Shown: piece by piece, positions 1 to 7,501 of the stretch
Layout: every line of letters begins with the position of its first letter
Numbering within the stretch: position 1 is the first letter of the stretch
From: an uncultured Bacteroidota bacterium
GTDB lineage: Bacteria; Bacteroidota; Bacteroidia; Bacteroidales; SZUA-534
Length of the DNA: 64,000 nucleotides
Direction of reading: 5' to 3'
Assembly: GCA_946414435.1 (NCBI GenBank)
Contig: CAMKOM010000006.1
Coordinates: forward strand, 62,001-126,000
The notes under the pieces: model-generated
Told to the model about the DNA's origin: nothing
Databases searched by the model: none
Seen by the model: only the letters and a program-made list of their open reading frames with translations
Translations under genes and position numbers: made by a program

Positions 1-1411
1 AAAGGCGGCCATCGTGCTCAACCTGCATATGCACCTTGCCCACATCGTCGCTGCCTTTGTTGATTGACTGAATGGTGAACTCTTTGAGCGTCATTTGCCG
101 TTTGATAATCTGCTTCAAAGCCTTTATGGCCGCATCAACAGGGCCGTTGCCGCTTGCCGCCGCCTCGAACTTTTCGCCCGCAATGTTCAGCCCGATACTT
201 GCCACGGGTTTTACGCCAACACCAGCCGTAACTTGCAGAAAATCAAGTTTAACGTGGTTGTTCATCGTAATGTCGGCGCCGGCAAGCATCAGCAGGTCGT
301 CGTCGTGGATTTCCTTTTTGCGGTCGGCAAGTTTCAGGAACTGCTCGTAGATTTTGTCGAGCCGCTCGCCATCAACCTCAACACCCAGAACCGACAGACG
401 GTGCTTTAGTGCGGCGTGTCCGCTGCGGGCGGTGAGCACAATCGAGTTGTCGTCGATACCTACATCGTGCGGGTCCATAATCTCGTAGGTGCTGATATTT
501 TTCAGAACGCCATCTTGGTGAATACCAGACGAATGTGCGAACGCGTTGCGTCCCACCACGGCTTTGTTGGCCTGCACAGGCATATTCATCAGGCTCGAAA
601 CCATACGGCTTGCCGGGTAGATTGACGTAGTGTTCAGGTCGGTGTGAAGGCCGAGCCCCGAGTGGCACTTCAGAATCATCGCAATCTCTTCCATCGCGGT
701 GTTTCCGGCGCGTTCGCCAATGCCGTTGATTGTCACTTCGCACTGCCGCGCGCCGTTCACCAGTCCGGCCATTGTGTTGGCGGTTGCCATACCTAAATCG
801 TTGTGGCAGTGGGTTGAAAGTATGGCGTTGCCCATATCAACGTGGTCAATCAGGTACTTGATTTTTGCGCCATATTCTTCAGGCAGGCAATAGCCCGTGG
901 TGTCGGGAATGTTGACCACCGTGGCACCCGCCTTGACAACGGCCTCAACCACCCGCGCAAGATACTCATTATCAGTGCGTCCGGCATCTTCGGCATAGAA
1001 CTCGACATCGTCAACAAAGCGGCGGGCATATTTGACGGCCTTCACGGCACGCTCGATAATCGCCTCGCGCGTTGAGTTGAACTTATATTTAATATGTGAG
1101 TCCGAAGTGCCGATACCAGTGTGTATCCGCTTGTGTTTGGCGAACTTAAGCGCTTCGGCGGCCACTTCAATGTCTTTCTCGACGGCACGCGTCAGGGCGC
1201 AAATGGTTGGATAGGTCACGGCCTTCGAAATCTCAACCACCGAGTTGAAATCGCCCGGACTCGAAACCGGAAATCCCGCTTCAATCACATCAACGCCAAG
1301 CCGCTCAAGCATTTTGGCCACTTCAATTTTTTCGACTGTATTCAGCTGACACCCAGGAACTTGCTCGCCATCGCGCAGCGTTGTATCAAAAATATAGATT
1401 TTATCTGACAT
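1..1411 (-). CDS. leuA: 2-isopropylmalate synthase, 3' part beyond window
   Basis: Condenses acetyl-CoA with 2-oxoisovalerate, the first committed step of leucine synthesis in the cytoplasm. About 470 residues are visible; the C-terminal end lies outside the window. The N-terminus carries the HMGL-like barrel motif [11 protein letters not shown] (about residues 10-20) and the metal-binding [11 protein letters not shown] stretch; [13 protein letters not shown] follows, typical of LeuA rather than homocitrate synthase. The C-terminal part (about residues 380-470) looks like the leucine-binding regulatory domain. The ATG at 1411 is the only start that leaves the barrel intact. It is preceded by a 260-nt leader holding a leucine-rich small ORF, suggesting attenuation control by leucyl-tRNA. 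Family assignment is firm. Confidence 0.95.
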   Translation of the reverse strand, partial: MSDKIYIFDTTLRDGEQVPGCQLNTVEKIEVAKMLERLGVDVIEAGFPVSSPGDFNSVVEISKAVTYPTICALTRAVEKDIEVAAEALKFAKHKRIHTGIGTSDSHIKYKFNSTREAIIERAVKAVKYARRFVDDVEFYAEDAGRTDNEYLARVVEAVVKAGATVVNIPDTTGYCLPEEYGAKIKYLIDHVDMGNAILSTHCHNDLGMATANTMAGLVNGARQCEVTINGIGERAGNTAMEEIAMILKCHSGLGLHTDLNTTSIYPASRMVSSLMNMPVQANKAVVGRNAFAHSSGIHQDGVLKNISTYEIMDPHDVGIDDNSIVLTARSGHAALKHRLSVLGVEVDGERLDKIYEQFLKLADRKKEIHDDDLLMLAGADITMNNHVKLDFLQVTAGVGVKPVASIGLNIAGEKFEAAASGNGPVDAAIKALKQIIKRQMTLKEFTIQSINKGSDDVGKVHMQVEHDGRL

Positions 1412-1448
1412 AATATTGTATTCTAATAAGTTAACGATTATAACATCG

Positions 1449-1536
1449 AACCGAGTTGTTCGGTTTTCAGTTTTTGTTGATTTATAAATTTTGGATTTCG
1501 TGCACTCAGTTGGTGCGGCGCATCGCATAGACGCGC
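1449..1536 (-). promoter_or_regulatory. leuA leader hairpins
   Basis: Two hairpins sit between the leader peptide and leuA on the transcribed strand. One (1518-1536) has a 7-bp stem GCGCGTC/GATGCGC with a 5-nt loop. The second (1449-1465) is AACCGA/TCGGTT with a 5-nt loop. A nine-base direct repeat TGCGCCGCA occurs in the end of the leader ORF and again in the first hairpin region, giving scope for alternative pairing. Neither hairpin is followed by a clear U tract, so a classical intrinsic terminator is not demonstrated. Confidence 0.4.
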
Positions 1537-1555
1537 AAGATAATTATTGGCCGAC

Positions 1556-1663
1556 TTAGCTGCGGCGCAATCGTAGTAGCGATAGTGATAGGGCAGACAA
1601 TAGGCTGGCAGCCGCTTGGTTTGTGCGGTTTGCAGTCAGTCCGATATTGAATATTGTGCCCAT
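1556..1663 (-). CDS. leucine-rich leader peptide of leuA (leuL-like)
   Basis: A 35-codon ORF between the leuA promoter and leuA. Its C-terminal half reads SLLSALSLSLLRLRRS: eight leucines overall, five of them CTA, two TTG and one CTG. Runs of CTA codons are the hallmark of the Escherichia coli leuL leader peptide, and CTA is uncommon in the neighbouring genes. The start ATG lies about 15 nt downstream of a perfect TAnnTTTG -7 box, and the TAA stop is followed by hairpins before leuA. I infer that ribosome stalling at scarce charged leucine tRNA controls leuA. The ORF, its codons and its position are seen; the mechanism is inferred. Confidence 0.72.
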   Translation of the reverse strand: MGTIFNIGLTANRTNQAAASLLSALSLSLLRLRRS

Positions 1664-1677
1664 AATTAAATCGGGCG

Positions 1678-1707
1678 CAAAAGTAAGAAAAAATTGGAAA
1701 ATCCAAA
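1678..1707 (-). promoter_or_regulatory. leuA operon promoter
   Basis: On the minus strand the -7 box TACTTTTG (1685-1678) matches the Bacteroidetes consensus TAnnTTTG exactly. A TTTG -33 box (1707-1704) stands 18 nt upstream. Transcription should start near 1672, some 9 nt before the leader-peptide ATG and 260 nt before leuA. Confidence 0.7.
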
Positions 1708-1721
1708 TTGGTGAGCGCCAC

Positions 1722-2465
1722 CTATTTTGTACCTATATATATAGCTGCGATTCCGAGCGACAGGCTGCGGAAACGTGCGCCGGCATAGCCGCATTGTTCC
1801 ATTATCCGCACAAAATCAGCGCGTTGCGGGAATGCTTTTACCGATTCGGGCAGATAGGTATAGGCCGATTTGTGGCTCGACACCAGTCGGCCAATCAGCG
1901 GCAGAATGTGGCGGAAATAGAAGTTATACAGCTGTTTGACCGGGAACGCCACCGGCATTGTGAACTCAAGAATGACGCACGAGCCGCCGGGTTTCAGCAC
2001 GCGCAGCATTTCGGTCAGCCCTTTTTCAAGATTTTCGAAGTTGCGCACACCGAAGGCCACGGTGATTGCATCGAAAGTGTTGTCGCCGAAAGGCAGGTTT
2101 TCGGCATCGCCTTTCTGCACCGTGATAGTGTCCGACAGATTGATTTTCTGCACTTTCTGCCGTCCGACGTTGAGCATCTCTTCCGAAAGGTCGATACCGA
2201 CGATTGACTGCGGACGGGCTTTGCGGGCCACGGCAATGGCCAGGTCGCAGGTGCCGGTGGCCACGTCGAGAACGGTGCCGGGGCGGTTTTTCGCCACTGA
2301 GCGCGCCACCTTCCGGCGCCAAATCTTATCAATATTCAGCGACAGCGTGTGGTTCAGCAGGTCGTATTTTGGTGCAATGCTGTCGAACATACTCTCAACC
2401 TGCACTTTTTTCGATTCGGGATTCGACTGGTCGGGAACTACCATCGTTTTTTTGCTGTCTGCCAT
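1722..2465 (-). CDS. ubiE: Demethylmenaquinone methyltransferase UbiE/MenG
   Basis: SAM-dependent C-methyltransferase of 247 residues that makes the last step of menaquinone synthesis, the respiratory quinone of Bacteroidetes. The N-terminal FDSIAPKYDLLNHTLS signature (about 27-42) and GVRNFENLEKGL (139-150) are the two UbiE family motifs; motif I for SAM binding is VLDVATGTCDLAI (65-77), and LRVLKPGG follows. Length is normal for the family. It stands upstream of leuA in the same direction but is separated from it by the leuA promoter and leader. A -7 box TATCTTCG lies 45 nt upstream. Confidence 0.95.
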   Translation of the reverse strand: MADSKKTMVVPDQSNPESKKVQVESMFDSIAPKYDLLNHTLSLNIDKIWRRKVARSVAKNRPGTVLDVATGTCDLAIAVARKARPQSIVGIDLSEEMLNVGRQKVQKINLSDTITVQKGDAENLPFGDNTFDAITVAFGVRNFENLEKGLTEMLRVLKPGGSCVILEFTMPVAFPVKQLYNFYFRHILPLIGRLVSSHKSAYTYLPESVKAFPQRADFVRIMEQCGYAGARFRSLSLGIAAIYIGTK

Positions 2466-2510
2466 ATATTTACAAATTTTAAACCGTTAAGTGCCGTTAG
2501 TTTCGGCGCA

Positions 2511-2545
2511 CGAAGATACTCTTTTTGTGTTTGCCGCCAGCCAAA
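2511..2545 (-). promoter_or_regulatory. ubiE promoter candidate
   Basis: Minus-strand -7 box TATCTTCG (2518-2511), one mismatch to TAnnTTTG, with a TTTG -33 box at 2545-2542 and a 23-nt spacer. It lies in the 330-nt gap between ubiE and mazG, downstream of the mazG terminator. The rest of the gap (2612-2795) shows nothing recognisable. Confidence 0.45.
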
Positions 2546-2574
2546 TGGCTCGATTTACGCTAAATGTGCGGCCA

Positions 2575-2609
2575 TAAAAAAAACAACCCCCGGTGCTTCG
2601 GGGATTGTT
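2575..2609 (-). terminator. Rho-independent terminator after mazG
   Basis: On the minus strand a stem AACAATCCCC pairs with GGGGGTTGTT (one G-U pair) around an 8-nt loop and is followed by an uninterrupted T tract of about eight. It would end the DUF62-mazG transcript about 190 nt past the mazG stop. Confidence 0.8.
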
Positions 2610-2795
2610 AGTTTCCTTAGGGGACTGTATCGGTTAATAATTTGAACGTTGTCTGTTTTCTTTAACGATTCAAAAATATAACCGATAAATCGCACCGTTT
2701 TGGCAAATGTAAATATGGTTGGCGATGATTAAAATTCGGTAGATGCAAATTCAAATTTGGTTTCGGGGCTGATACGTTAAAGGCGAAATGCACTT

Positions 2796-3578
2796 TTATT
2801 CCATCTTCTTTGCCTCGTTCCAGAGCTTGTCCATCTCTTCAAGTGTGGTGTCTTTCAGCGTTTTACCATTTTTCTTGATTTGCTCTTCAAGATAGTTGAA
2901 GCGGCTGATGAACTTTAGATTGGTGCTGTCGAGCGCGTTCTCGGGATTGATTTTGTAGAGCCGCGCGGCATTGACAAGGCTGAAAAGCAGGTCGCCGAAC
3001 TCTGATTCGGTGGCTTTCGACGACGGGTCGGTCTGCAACTCGGTTTTGAACTCTTGCAGTTCTTCTTCAACCTTTGCCCAGACCTGCTCACGCTCTGGCC
3101 AGTCGAAGCCAACGCTGTGGGTTTTGTCCTGAATGCGATAGGCTTTCACCAGCGCGGGCAGCGATTTGGGCACACCCGACAGCACGCTCGGCTTGCGGCC
3201 TTTCTCTTTGAGTTTCAGTTGTTCCCAGTTTTGCAGAACGGCTTCGGCCGAGTTGGCTTTCTCGTCGCCGAACACGTGCGGATGACGGTATATCAACTTC
3301 TGACACAGCGAGTTAATCACATCGGCAATATCGAATTTGCCCTGTTCCGAACCCATTTTTGCATAAAAAACGATGTGCAGCAGAAGGTCGCCCAACTCTT
3401 TTTTCACTTCGTCCATATCGTTGGCCAGAATGGCTTCGGTCAGTTCATACGACTCTTCGATGGTCTGCACCCGCAGCGATTCGAAGGTTTGTTTGCGGTC
3501 CCACGGGCATTTTTCGCGCAACTCGTCCATAATGTCGAGCAGTTGTCCGAAGGCTTCAAGTTGTTCTTTTCGTGACAT
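2796..3578 (-). CDS. mazG: Nucleoside triphosphate pyrophosphohydrolase MazG
   Basis: Hydrolyses (d)NTPs to the monophosphate and pyrophosphate, a house-cleaning activity. 260 residues with two MazG-type helical domains, as in E. coli MazG. The first domain shows the metal-binding EESYE (41-45) and ELGD (61-64) motifs, with CPWDRKQT just before; the second has VEEELQEF and EFGDLLFS. Its ATG directly abuts the stop codon of the upstream DUF62 gene (TAA then ATG with no spacer), so the two are almost certainly translated together. Confidence 0.93.
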   Translation of the reverse strand: MSRKEQLEAFGQLLDIMDELREKCPWDRKQTFESLRVQTIEESYELTEAILANDMDEVKKELGDLLLHIVFYAKMGSEQGKFDIADVINSLCQKLIYRHPHVFGDEKANSAEAVLQNWEQLKLKEKGRKPSVLSGVPKSLPALVKAYRIQDKTHSVGFDWPEREQVWAKVEEELQEFKTELQTDPSSKATESEFGDLLFSLVNAARLYKINPENALDSTNLKFISRFNYLEEQIKKNGKTLKDTTLEEMDKLWNEAKKME

Positions 3579-4355
3579 TTATATAGCTTTTACAAATATT
3601 GGCGTTTTTCGTTCGATTTTGAGCATTTCGGCCAGTCGGGCGTTCCGCATTGCAATCTCGAGCAGTCCCAGCGAGTTGAAGATTGCCACAAGGTAGCCTT
3701 CGGGCACATCACTGTAAGTGCGGCTGATGCTCGTGATTTTGTGGTTTTCGTGTTTCACCACAATCTCGAACCGACGCTTGCCGCACACTTGATAGAACAT
3801 TTCCTTTGTGATATCTGTGATGGCGTTCTGGTACGAGTCGATGTAGATTACGCTACCCGAAATGGTGTCGGCCGAGTACGACGGACTGAGGTGAAGCACA
3901 GGCAACTCGCCGCTCACATCAGCGCCCAGATCGGCCGGTTGCGCGCCGTTGGCCAGCATACAGGCCGCTTGCGCGAAGATGGTCAGCTCGGGAAAGGTTG
4001 AAATGCTGAATTTTTCGGGGCTGAGGGCGAGAACCGCATCCGGCTCGTCGTCGAACAAAACGCTGAAAGCCTTCACATCGTCGCCGATGAAAAAATGCCC
4101 TCTGTAGCAGACGCAGAGCGGAATGCGATCGTGCGTTATCTCACCGTTGATGCAGAGCAGATGGATTGTTCCGGCCGGAAAATGGTGAAACACATTGCGC
4201 AACACAAACGCTGCATCAGCCGAATGGCAACTGGTGATGTTGTTGGTGATTTCGACAACACTGGCACTGGGGCACTGCGAATAAATCAGCCCCTTAATGG
4301 CTCCAGTGTAGAAGTCATTGTTGCTCCAGTCGGTTGTGAGAGTTATTATCGCCAT
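3579..4355 (-). CDS. DUF62 family protein, SAM hydrolase (adenosine-forming)-like
   Basis: 258 residues related to the DUF62/SAM-hydroxide adenosyltransferase family, whose members split S-adenosylmethionine into adenosine and methionine and are relatives of fluorinase. The N-terminus ITLTTDWSNNDFYTGAIKG carries the family Asp for ribose binding; VIYIDSYQNAITDIT is the C-terminal domain motif with the conserved N. I chose the ATG at 4355: a longer frame opens at 4421, but a perfect -7 box (4371-4364) lies inside that extension, and the family begins with this strand. The gene abuts mazG, so both may serve nucleotide or SAM damage control. Confidence 0.85.
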   Translation of the reverse strand: MAIITLTTDWSNNDFYTGAIKGLIYSQCPSASVVEITNNITSCHSADAAFVLRNVFHHFPAGTIHLLCINGEITHDRIPLCVCYRGHFFIGDDVKAFSVLFDDEPDAVLALSPEKFSISTFPELTIFAQAACMLANGAQPADLGADVSGELPVLHLSPSYSADTISGSVIYIDSYQNAITDITKEMFYQVCGKRRFEIVVKHENHKITSISRTYSDVPEGYLVAIFNSLGLLEIAMRNARLAEMLKIERKTPIFVKAI

Positions 4356-4363
4356 AACAAGCG

Positions 4364-4371
4364 CAAATGTA
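4364..4371 (-). promoter_or_regulatory. -7 box of the DUF62-mazG operon
   Basis: Minus-strand TACATTTG, an exact TAnnTTTG match, only 8 nt from the start codon at 4355. The transcript would have almost no 5' leader. No clear TTTG -33 box is seen at the usual distance. Confidence 0.55.
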
Positions 4372-4465
4372 GTGAACAATGACGAAAACGTAAACTGAAA
4401 ACTAATACACAACGCAAACAAGTCTTGGTTACGACTTTTGCCTTATGTATTTAAAGAGTCACTCT

Positions 4466-4978
4466 TCAACCACCCACACATTTCTTCGCCCGCGAGGCAA
4501 ATCCCCTTGATTGTGTGGTGGTTATAATATCAGTCACAATCGCTTTCAGTTCAGATTTGAGTTCTGGGTAATCTGCAATCCGACTGGCAATCAGCGACAT
4601 ACAGTTGGCTTTTACACCGATAGGCTCGTCAGACGTTTCGAGCATTCGGAAACAGAAATCGACTATCGGGCCGTCGAATTTTTGTGGTACATCGGTGAGC
4701 ATCAGAATTTTGCAGGCGATACGACGCATTCCGCTGAATGTGAATCGCGGAAGGGCGGCAACAAGTGCAGGAATATGCGGCAGCAGAATGTTATGGTGTG
4801 CCGCGGCCACTTTCTCAAGCGCCCACAAAGCCCGTGCTGCTGTCCGGACGCTAGCGTTTAAGGCAATATCGACCAAGTCGGCAATGCGTTCGGCGTTGGT
4901 GCCAGCCCAGTTGGCAATAAAATCGGTGTTGGCACGCGACGCTTCGGCCTCCAATTGCGCTATAAGTTGCTGATTCAT
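4466..4978 (-). CDS. HEAT-repeat-like hypothetical protein coupled to nfo
   Basis: 170 residues, almost all predicted helical, built of HEAT-like pairs (for example VRTAARALWALEKVAA and RRIACKILMLTDVP). No catalytic motif is visible and I cannot assign a function; a scaffold or adaptor role would fit the fold. The start is fixed by the neighbour: the nfo stop and this ATG overlap as TAATG at 4980-4976, which implies translational coupling. A longer frame from 5023 would overlap nfo by 46 nt and is less likely. Coupling to a DNA-repair nuclease suggests, without proving, a repair-related role. Confidence 0.7.
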   Translation of the reverse strand: MNQQLIAQLEAEASRANTDFIANWAGTNAERIADLVDIALNASVRTAARALWALEKVAAAHHNILLPHIPALVAALPRFTFSGMRRIACKILMLTDVPQKFDGPIVDFCFRMLETSDEPIGVKANCMSLIASRIADYPELKSELKAIVTDIITTTQSRGFASRAKKCVGG

Positions 4979-5826
4979 TAGGCGGGAATCCAACTTTTGA
5001 GCCTGTTGATTTCGTCGGGCCAAAGAGTCTCGTCGGGTGTTTCCAGAACGAGTGGAATGCCGTCGAAACGCGCATCGGACATAAGCATCTTAAAAGCATT
5101 CTCGCCTAAAAAGCCGCTGCCGATTGACTGGTGGCGGTCCACTCGGCTGGCGTGGCCTTTCATTGTGTCGTTAAGGTGCATTCCGCGAAGGTATTGAAAG
5201 CCAATAATATCGCTGAATTTCTGCCACGTGCGGGCAAAGCCTTCTTCGGTTTTCAGGTCGTAGCCAGCGGCATAGGCGTGACACGTGTCGATGCAGACGC
5301 CAACACGTGATTTGTCATCTACCTTGCTGATAATCTGCGCAATCTGCTCGAAAGTAAAACCAAGATTTGTCCCCTGACCAGCCGTGTTCTCAATAACGGC
5401 CGTCACGCCCGATGTTTTTTCGAGCGCAATGTTTATCGATTCCGAAATAAGCGCAAGACACTCATCTTCAGATATTTGCTTTAGGTGGCTGCCTGGGTGG
5501 AAATTCAATCGGTCGAGGCCCAACTGTGCGCACCGCTGCATCTCATCGATAAACGACTCGCGCGACTTCTGCAGCCCGTCGGGGTCAGGGTTGCCAAGGT
5601 TTATCAGGTAACTGTCGTGCGGCAGAATCTGCTTTGCGGTGTATCCGTATTTGGCGCAATTCGCCTTGAAAGCATCTATTGATGCGGGTTCGAGCGGTTT
5701 GGCAAACCACTGCCGCTGATTTTTTGTGAAGAGTGCGAAAGCCGTTGCGCCTATCGCGCTGGCGTTCAGCGGCGCATTCTCAACACCGCCCTGCGTGCTC
5801 ACGTGAGCCCCGATGTACTTTGTCAT
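4978..5826 (-). CDS. nfo: Endonuclease IV (AP endonuclease)
   Basis: Cuts the backbone 5' of abasic sites in base-excision repair, using three zinc ions. 282 residues, normal length. Zinc-ligand motifs of the family are present in order: [49 protein letters not shown] and LVLETP. The open frame continues upstream to 6216, but that part lies over the divergent SixA-like gene and is not LeuA-like or Nfo-like; the family start [10 protein letters not shown] is at 5826. It is followed by a translationally coupled HEAT-like gene. Confidence 0.95.
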   Translation of the reverse strand: MTKYIGAHVSTQGGVENAPLNASAIGATAFALFTKNQRQWFAKPLEPASIDAFKANCAKYGYTAKQILPHDSYLINLGNPDPDGLQKSRESFIDEMQRCAQLGLDRLNFHPGSHLKQISEDECLALISESINIALEKTSGVTAVIENTAGQGTNLGFTFEQIAQIISKVDDKSRVGVCIDTCHAYAAGYDLKTEEGFARTWQKFSDIIGFQYLRGMHLNDTMKGHASRVDRHQSIGSGFLGENAFKMLMSDARFDGIPLVLETPDETLWPDEINRLKSWIPA

Positions 5827-5874
5827 AATCTTCGATTTTGCGGCTAAGGTAAAAATTACAGTGGAATTTTGCCG

Positions 5875-5882
5875 TATCTTCG
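5875..5882 (+). promoter_or_regulatory. -7 box candidate for the SixA-like gene
   Basis: TATCTTCG, the same octamer as in front of ubiE, one mismatch from TAnnTTTG. It is 7 nt from the start codon, so the mRNA would be essentially leaderless. No -33 box was found. Confidence 0.35.
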
Positions 5883-5889
5883 CGGCGTT

Positions 5890-6381
5890 ATGAGCAAATC
5901 GATAGCAATAATGCGGCACGCACTGACCGAAAACGGCTGGCAGAAGCCTGACGCCGACCGCTGTATTCTGCCTGACGGCGAAGCGCAGACCGCCAATGTG
6001 GCTCTGAAAATGGCCGCCGCCGGCATTGCGCCCGATGCTGTCTGGGCGAGTCCGGCGCAGCGTGCTATGCAGACGGCCGAGATTGTTGCGCGGCAATTGT
6101 GCCCCGGCGTTGAAATTGAGATTGTCAGGCCGCTCTATGGCGATGACGAGTATCAGGTGGCCGACCTTATCGAGATTTGCCCAGACACAATCAACAGCTT
6201 GCTGATTGTCGGGCACAACCCGCTGGTTTCGAGGCTTGTAAGCCGATTGTCGGGCAGCGACGGATTCGGCTGGTTCGCCACTTCGGAAGCGGTCTGGCTT
6301 GAGTTCGACACCGAATCGTGGGCCAATATCGCGAAAGCGCCCATCACGGGCAGAATAAAAATATCACCATTAAGAAATTGA
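5890..6381 (+). CDS. SixA-like histidine phosphatase
   Basis: 163-residue protein of the histidine phosphatase superfamily, SixA branch (phosphohistidine phosphatase that can act on HPt domains of phosphorelays). The catalytic RH motif is at residues 9-10 ([10 protein letters not shown]), with [12 protein letters not shown] for the second arginine and the late catalytic histidine in [11 protein letters not shown]. It starts at the ATG at 5890, where the first strand begins; a frame from 5869 adds only seven unrelated residues. It is divergent from nfo. The substrate cannot be read from sequence. Confidence 0.85.
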   Translation: MSKSIAIMRHALTENGWQKPDADRCILPDGEAQTANVALKMAAAGIAPDAVWASPAQRAMQTAEIVARQLCPGVEIEIVRPLYGDDEYQVADLIEICPDTINSLLIVGHNPLVSRLVSRLSGSDGFGWFATSEAVWLEFDTESWANIAKAPITGRIKISPLRN

Positions 6382-6475
6382 TAAACAATCAGATATAAGA
6401 AAGATTAAAATATTTTCGTCGCTGAGGTGCAACTTTTTCGCAAATCGGCATCAATAGGTAAAACGCGTTTTGAAA

Positions 6476-7498
6476 ATGGACTTTACAACTGACTTTTGGA
6501 CCAAGGCCTACAACCGCAACATCAGCAAGCTGACGGGCGCGTGCTATCGCTACGTGGCCGACCGCCAGCTGGCCGAGGACCTTGCCCACGACGCCTTTAT
6601 GGCTGCGATGGAAAAATCGGACTCGTTTCGCGGCACCGGACAGTTCGACGCCTGGCTGCGGCGCATTGCGGTGAACACCGCCCTGCAGCACCTGCGGACT
6701 CAAGCCGCACAGCAACTTTACGAAAACATTTTAATCGAGGACGAAATGGACAGCAACGACAACTTGAACATAATCGCGCAGGTCGATTTCTCGCAAGAGG
6801 AACTGCTTGCCGCCGTCAACCAGCTGCCTGAGCACCACAGGCTGGTGTTCAATATGTATGTGATTGACGGATATACGCACGCGCAGATTGCTGAAGAGCT
6901 GAATATCAGCGAGAACACATCGAAATCGCACCTGATGCGGGCTCGCAAACGCCTTCAGGAAATTCTGACCGAGAAGGCGCAGTCGAAGCGCCGCCGCCGT
7001 GCCTGGCTGCTGTTCTTCATTCCGCATCGCGAGGGCTTTGTCGATAAACTTTACCAGCACAGTTTCAGCAACTTCGGACTGGCACCGGCCGCGCCGGCAG
7101 CATCGCACGCAATCAATTTTGGCGCCGCTGCGGGGCACGTCACCGTGAGTTCAACGGCCGCTGTCACAACTGGCATTGCCACTGCCACGGTGGCCGCAGG
7201 CGTGGGTGTGGGCGCGGTTGTGATGAACACCGAAAGCGAACCCGTTCAGGAACCCGAACCGATTATAATCGCTGCCGACAGCACTGTAATTCAGACTGAT
7301 ACAATCGTTGACGAGCTTCCGCCCGACACGCTCAATCTGACCGACACACTGGCGAATTTGCCGCCCGAACCTGTGCCCAAGGCCACCAAGGCGAAACCGA
7401 AGGAAGAGAAGAAAACCGTGGTTGTCAAAAAGAAAATCATCCGCCACCGCAAGGTTGTGGTGACCGACACCGTGAGCGCATCAACCACCAATCCGTAA
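6476..7498 (+). CDS. ECF-like sigma factor with C-terminal transmembrane tail
   Basis: 340 residues, about twice a normal ECF sigma factor. Region 2 (about 10-80) contains the LAEDLAHDAFMAAM helix and FDAWLRRIAVNTALQHLR; region 4 (about 110-165) holds LPEHHRLVFNMYVIDGYTHAQIAEELNISENTSKSHLMRAR, here given in parts: LPEHHRLVFN, then a helix-turn-helix. After a basic stretch (KRRRRAW, 171-177) comes an Ala/Gly/Val-rich segment (about 228-250) long enough to span a membrane, then a Pro/Glu-rich and a Lys-rich tail. ATG at 6476 is preferred to a TTG six bases upstream. It lies 3 nt before an outer-membrane protein gene, so the pair probably forms an envelope-signalling unit; the tail may replace a separate anti-sigma factor. 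Confidence 0.8.
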   Translation: MDFTTDFWTKAYNRNISKLTGACYRYVADRQLAEDLAHDAFMAAMEKSDSFRGTGQFDAWLRRIAVNTALQHLRTQAAQQLYENILIEDEMDSNDNLNIIAQVDFSQEELLAAVNQLPEHHRLVFNMYVIDGYTHAQIAEELNISENTSKSHLMRARKRLQEILTEKAQSKRRRRAWLLFFIPHREGFVDKLYQHSFSNFGLAPAAPAASHAINFGAAAGHVTVSSTAAVTTGIATATVAAGVGVGAVVMNTESEPVQEPEPIIIAADSTVIQTDTIVDELPPDTLNLTDTLANLPPEPVPKATKAKPKEEKKTVVVKKKIIRHRKVVVTDTVSASTTNP

Positions 7499-7501
7499 TT
7501 T

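Noticed and set aside
1518-1536. Calling the leuA leader hairpin an intrinsic terminator
   Set aside because: The stem is good, but no T tract follows on the transcribed strand.
1506-1721. 71-codon minus-strand ORF across the leuA leader
   Set aside because: It begins upstream of the promoter, ends mid-leader and is Cys/Ile-mixed; the Leu-rich ORF in another frame fits promoter and context far better.
4356-4421. Longer start for the DUF62 gene
   Set aside because: A perfect -7 box lies inside the extension and the family N-terminus begins at 4355.
5827-6216. Extension of the nfo frame giving a 412-residue protein
   Set aside because: The added residues have no resemblance to endonuclease IV, lie antisense over the SixA-like gene, and the family start is at 5826.
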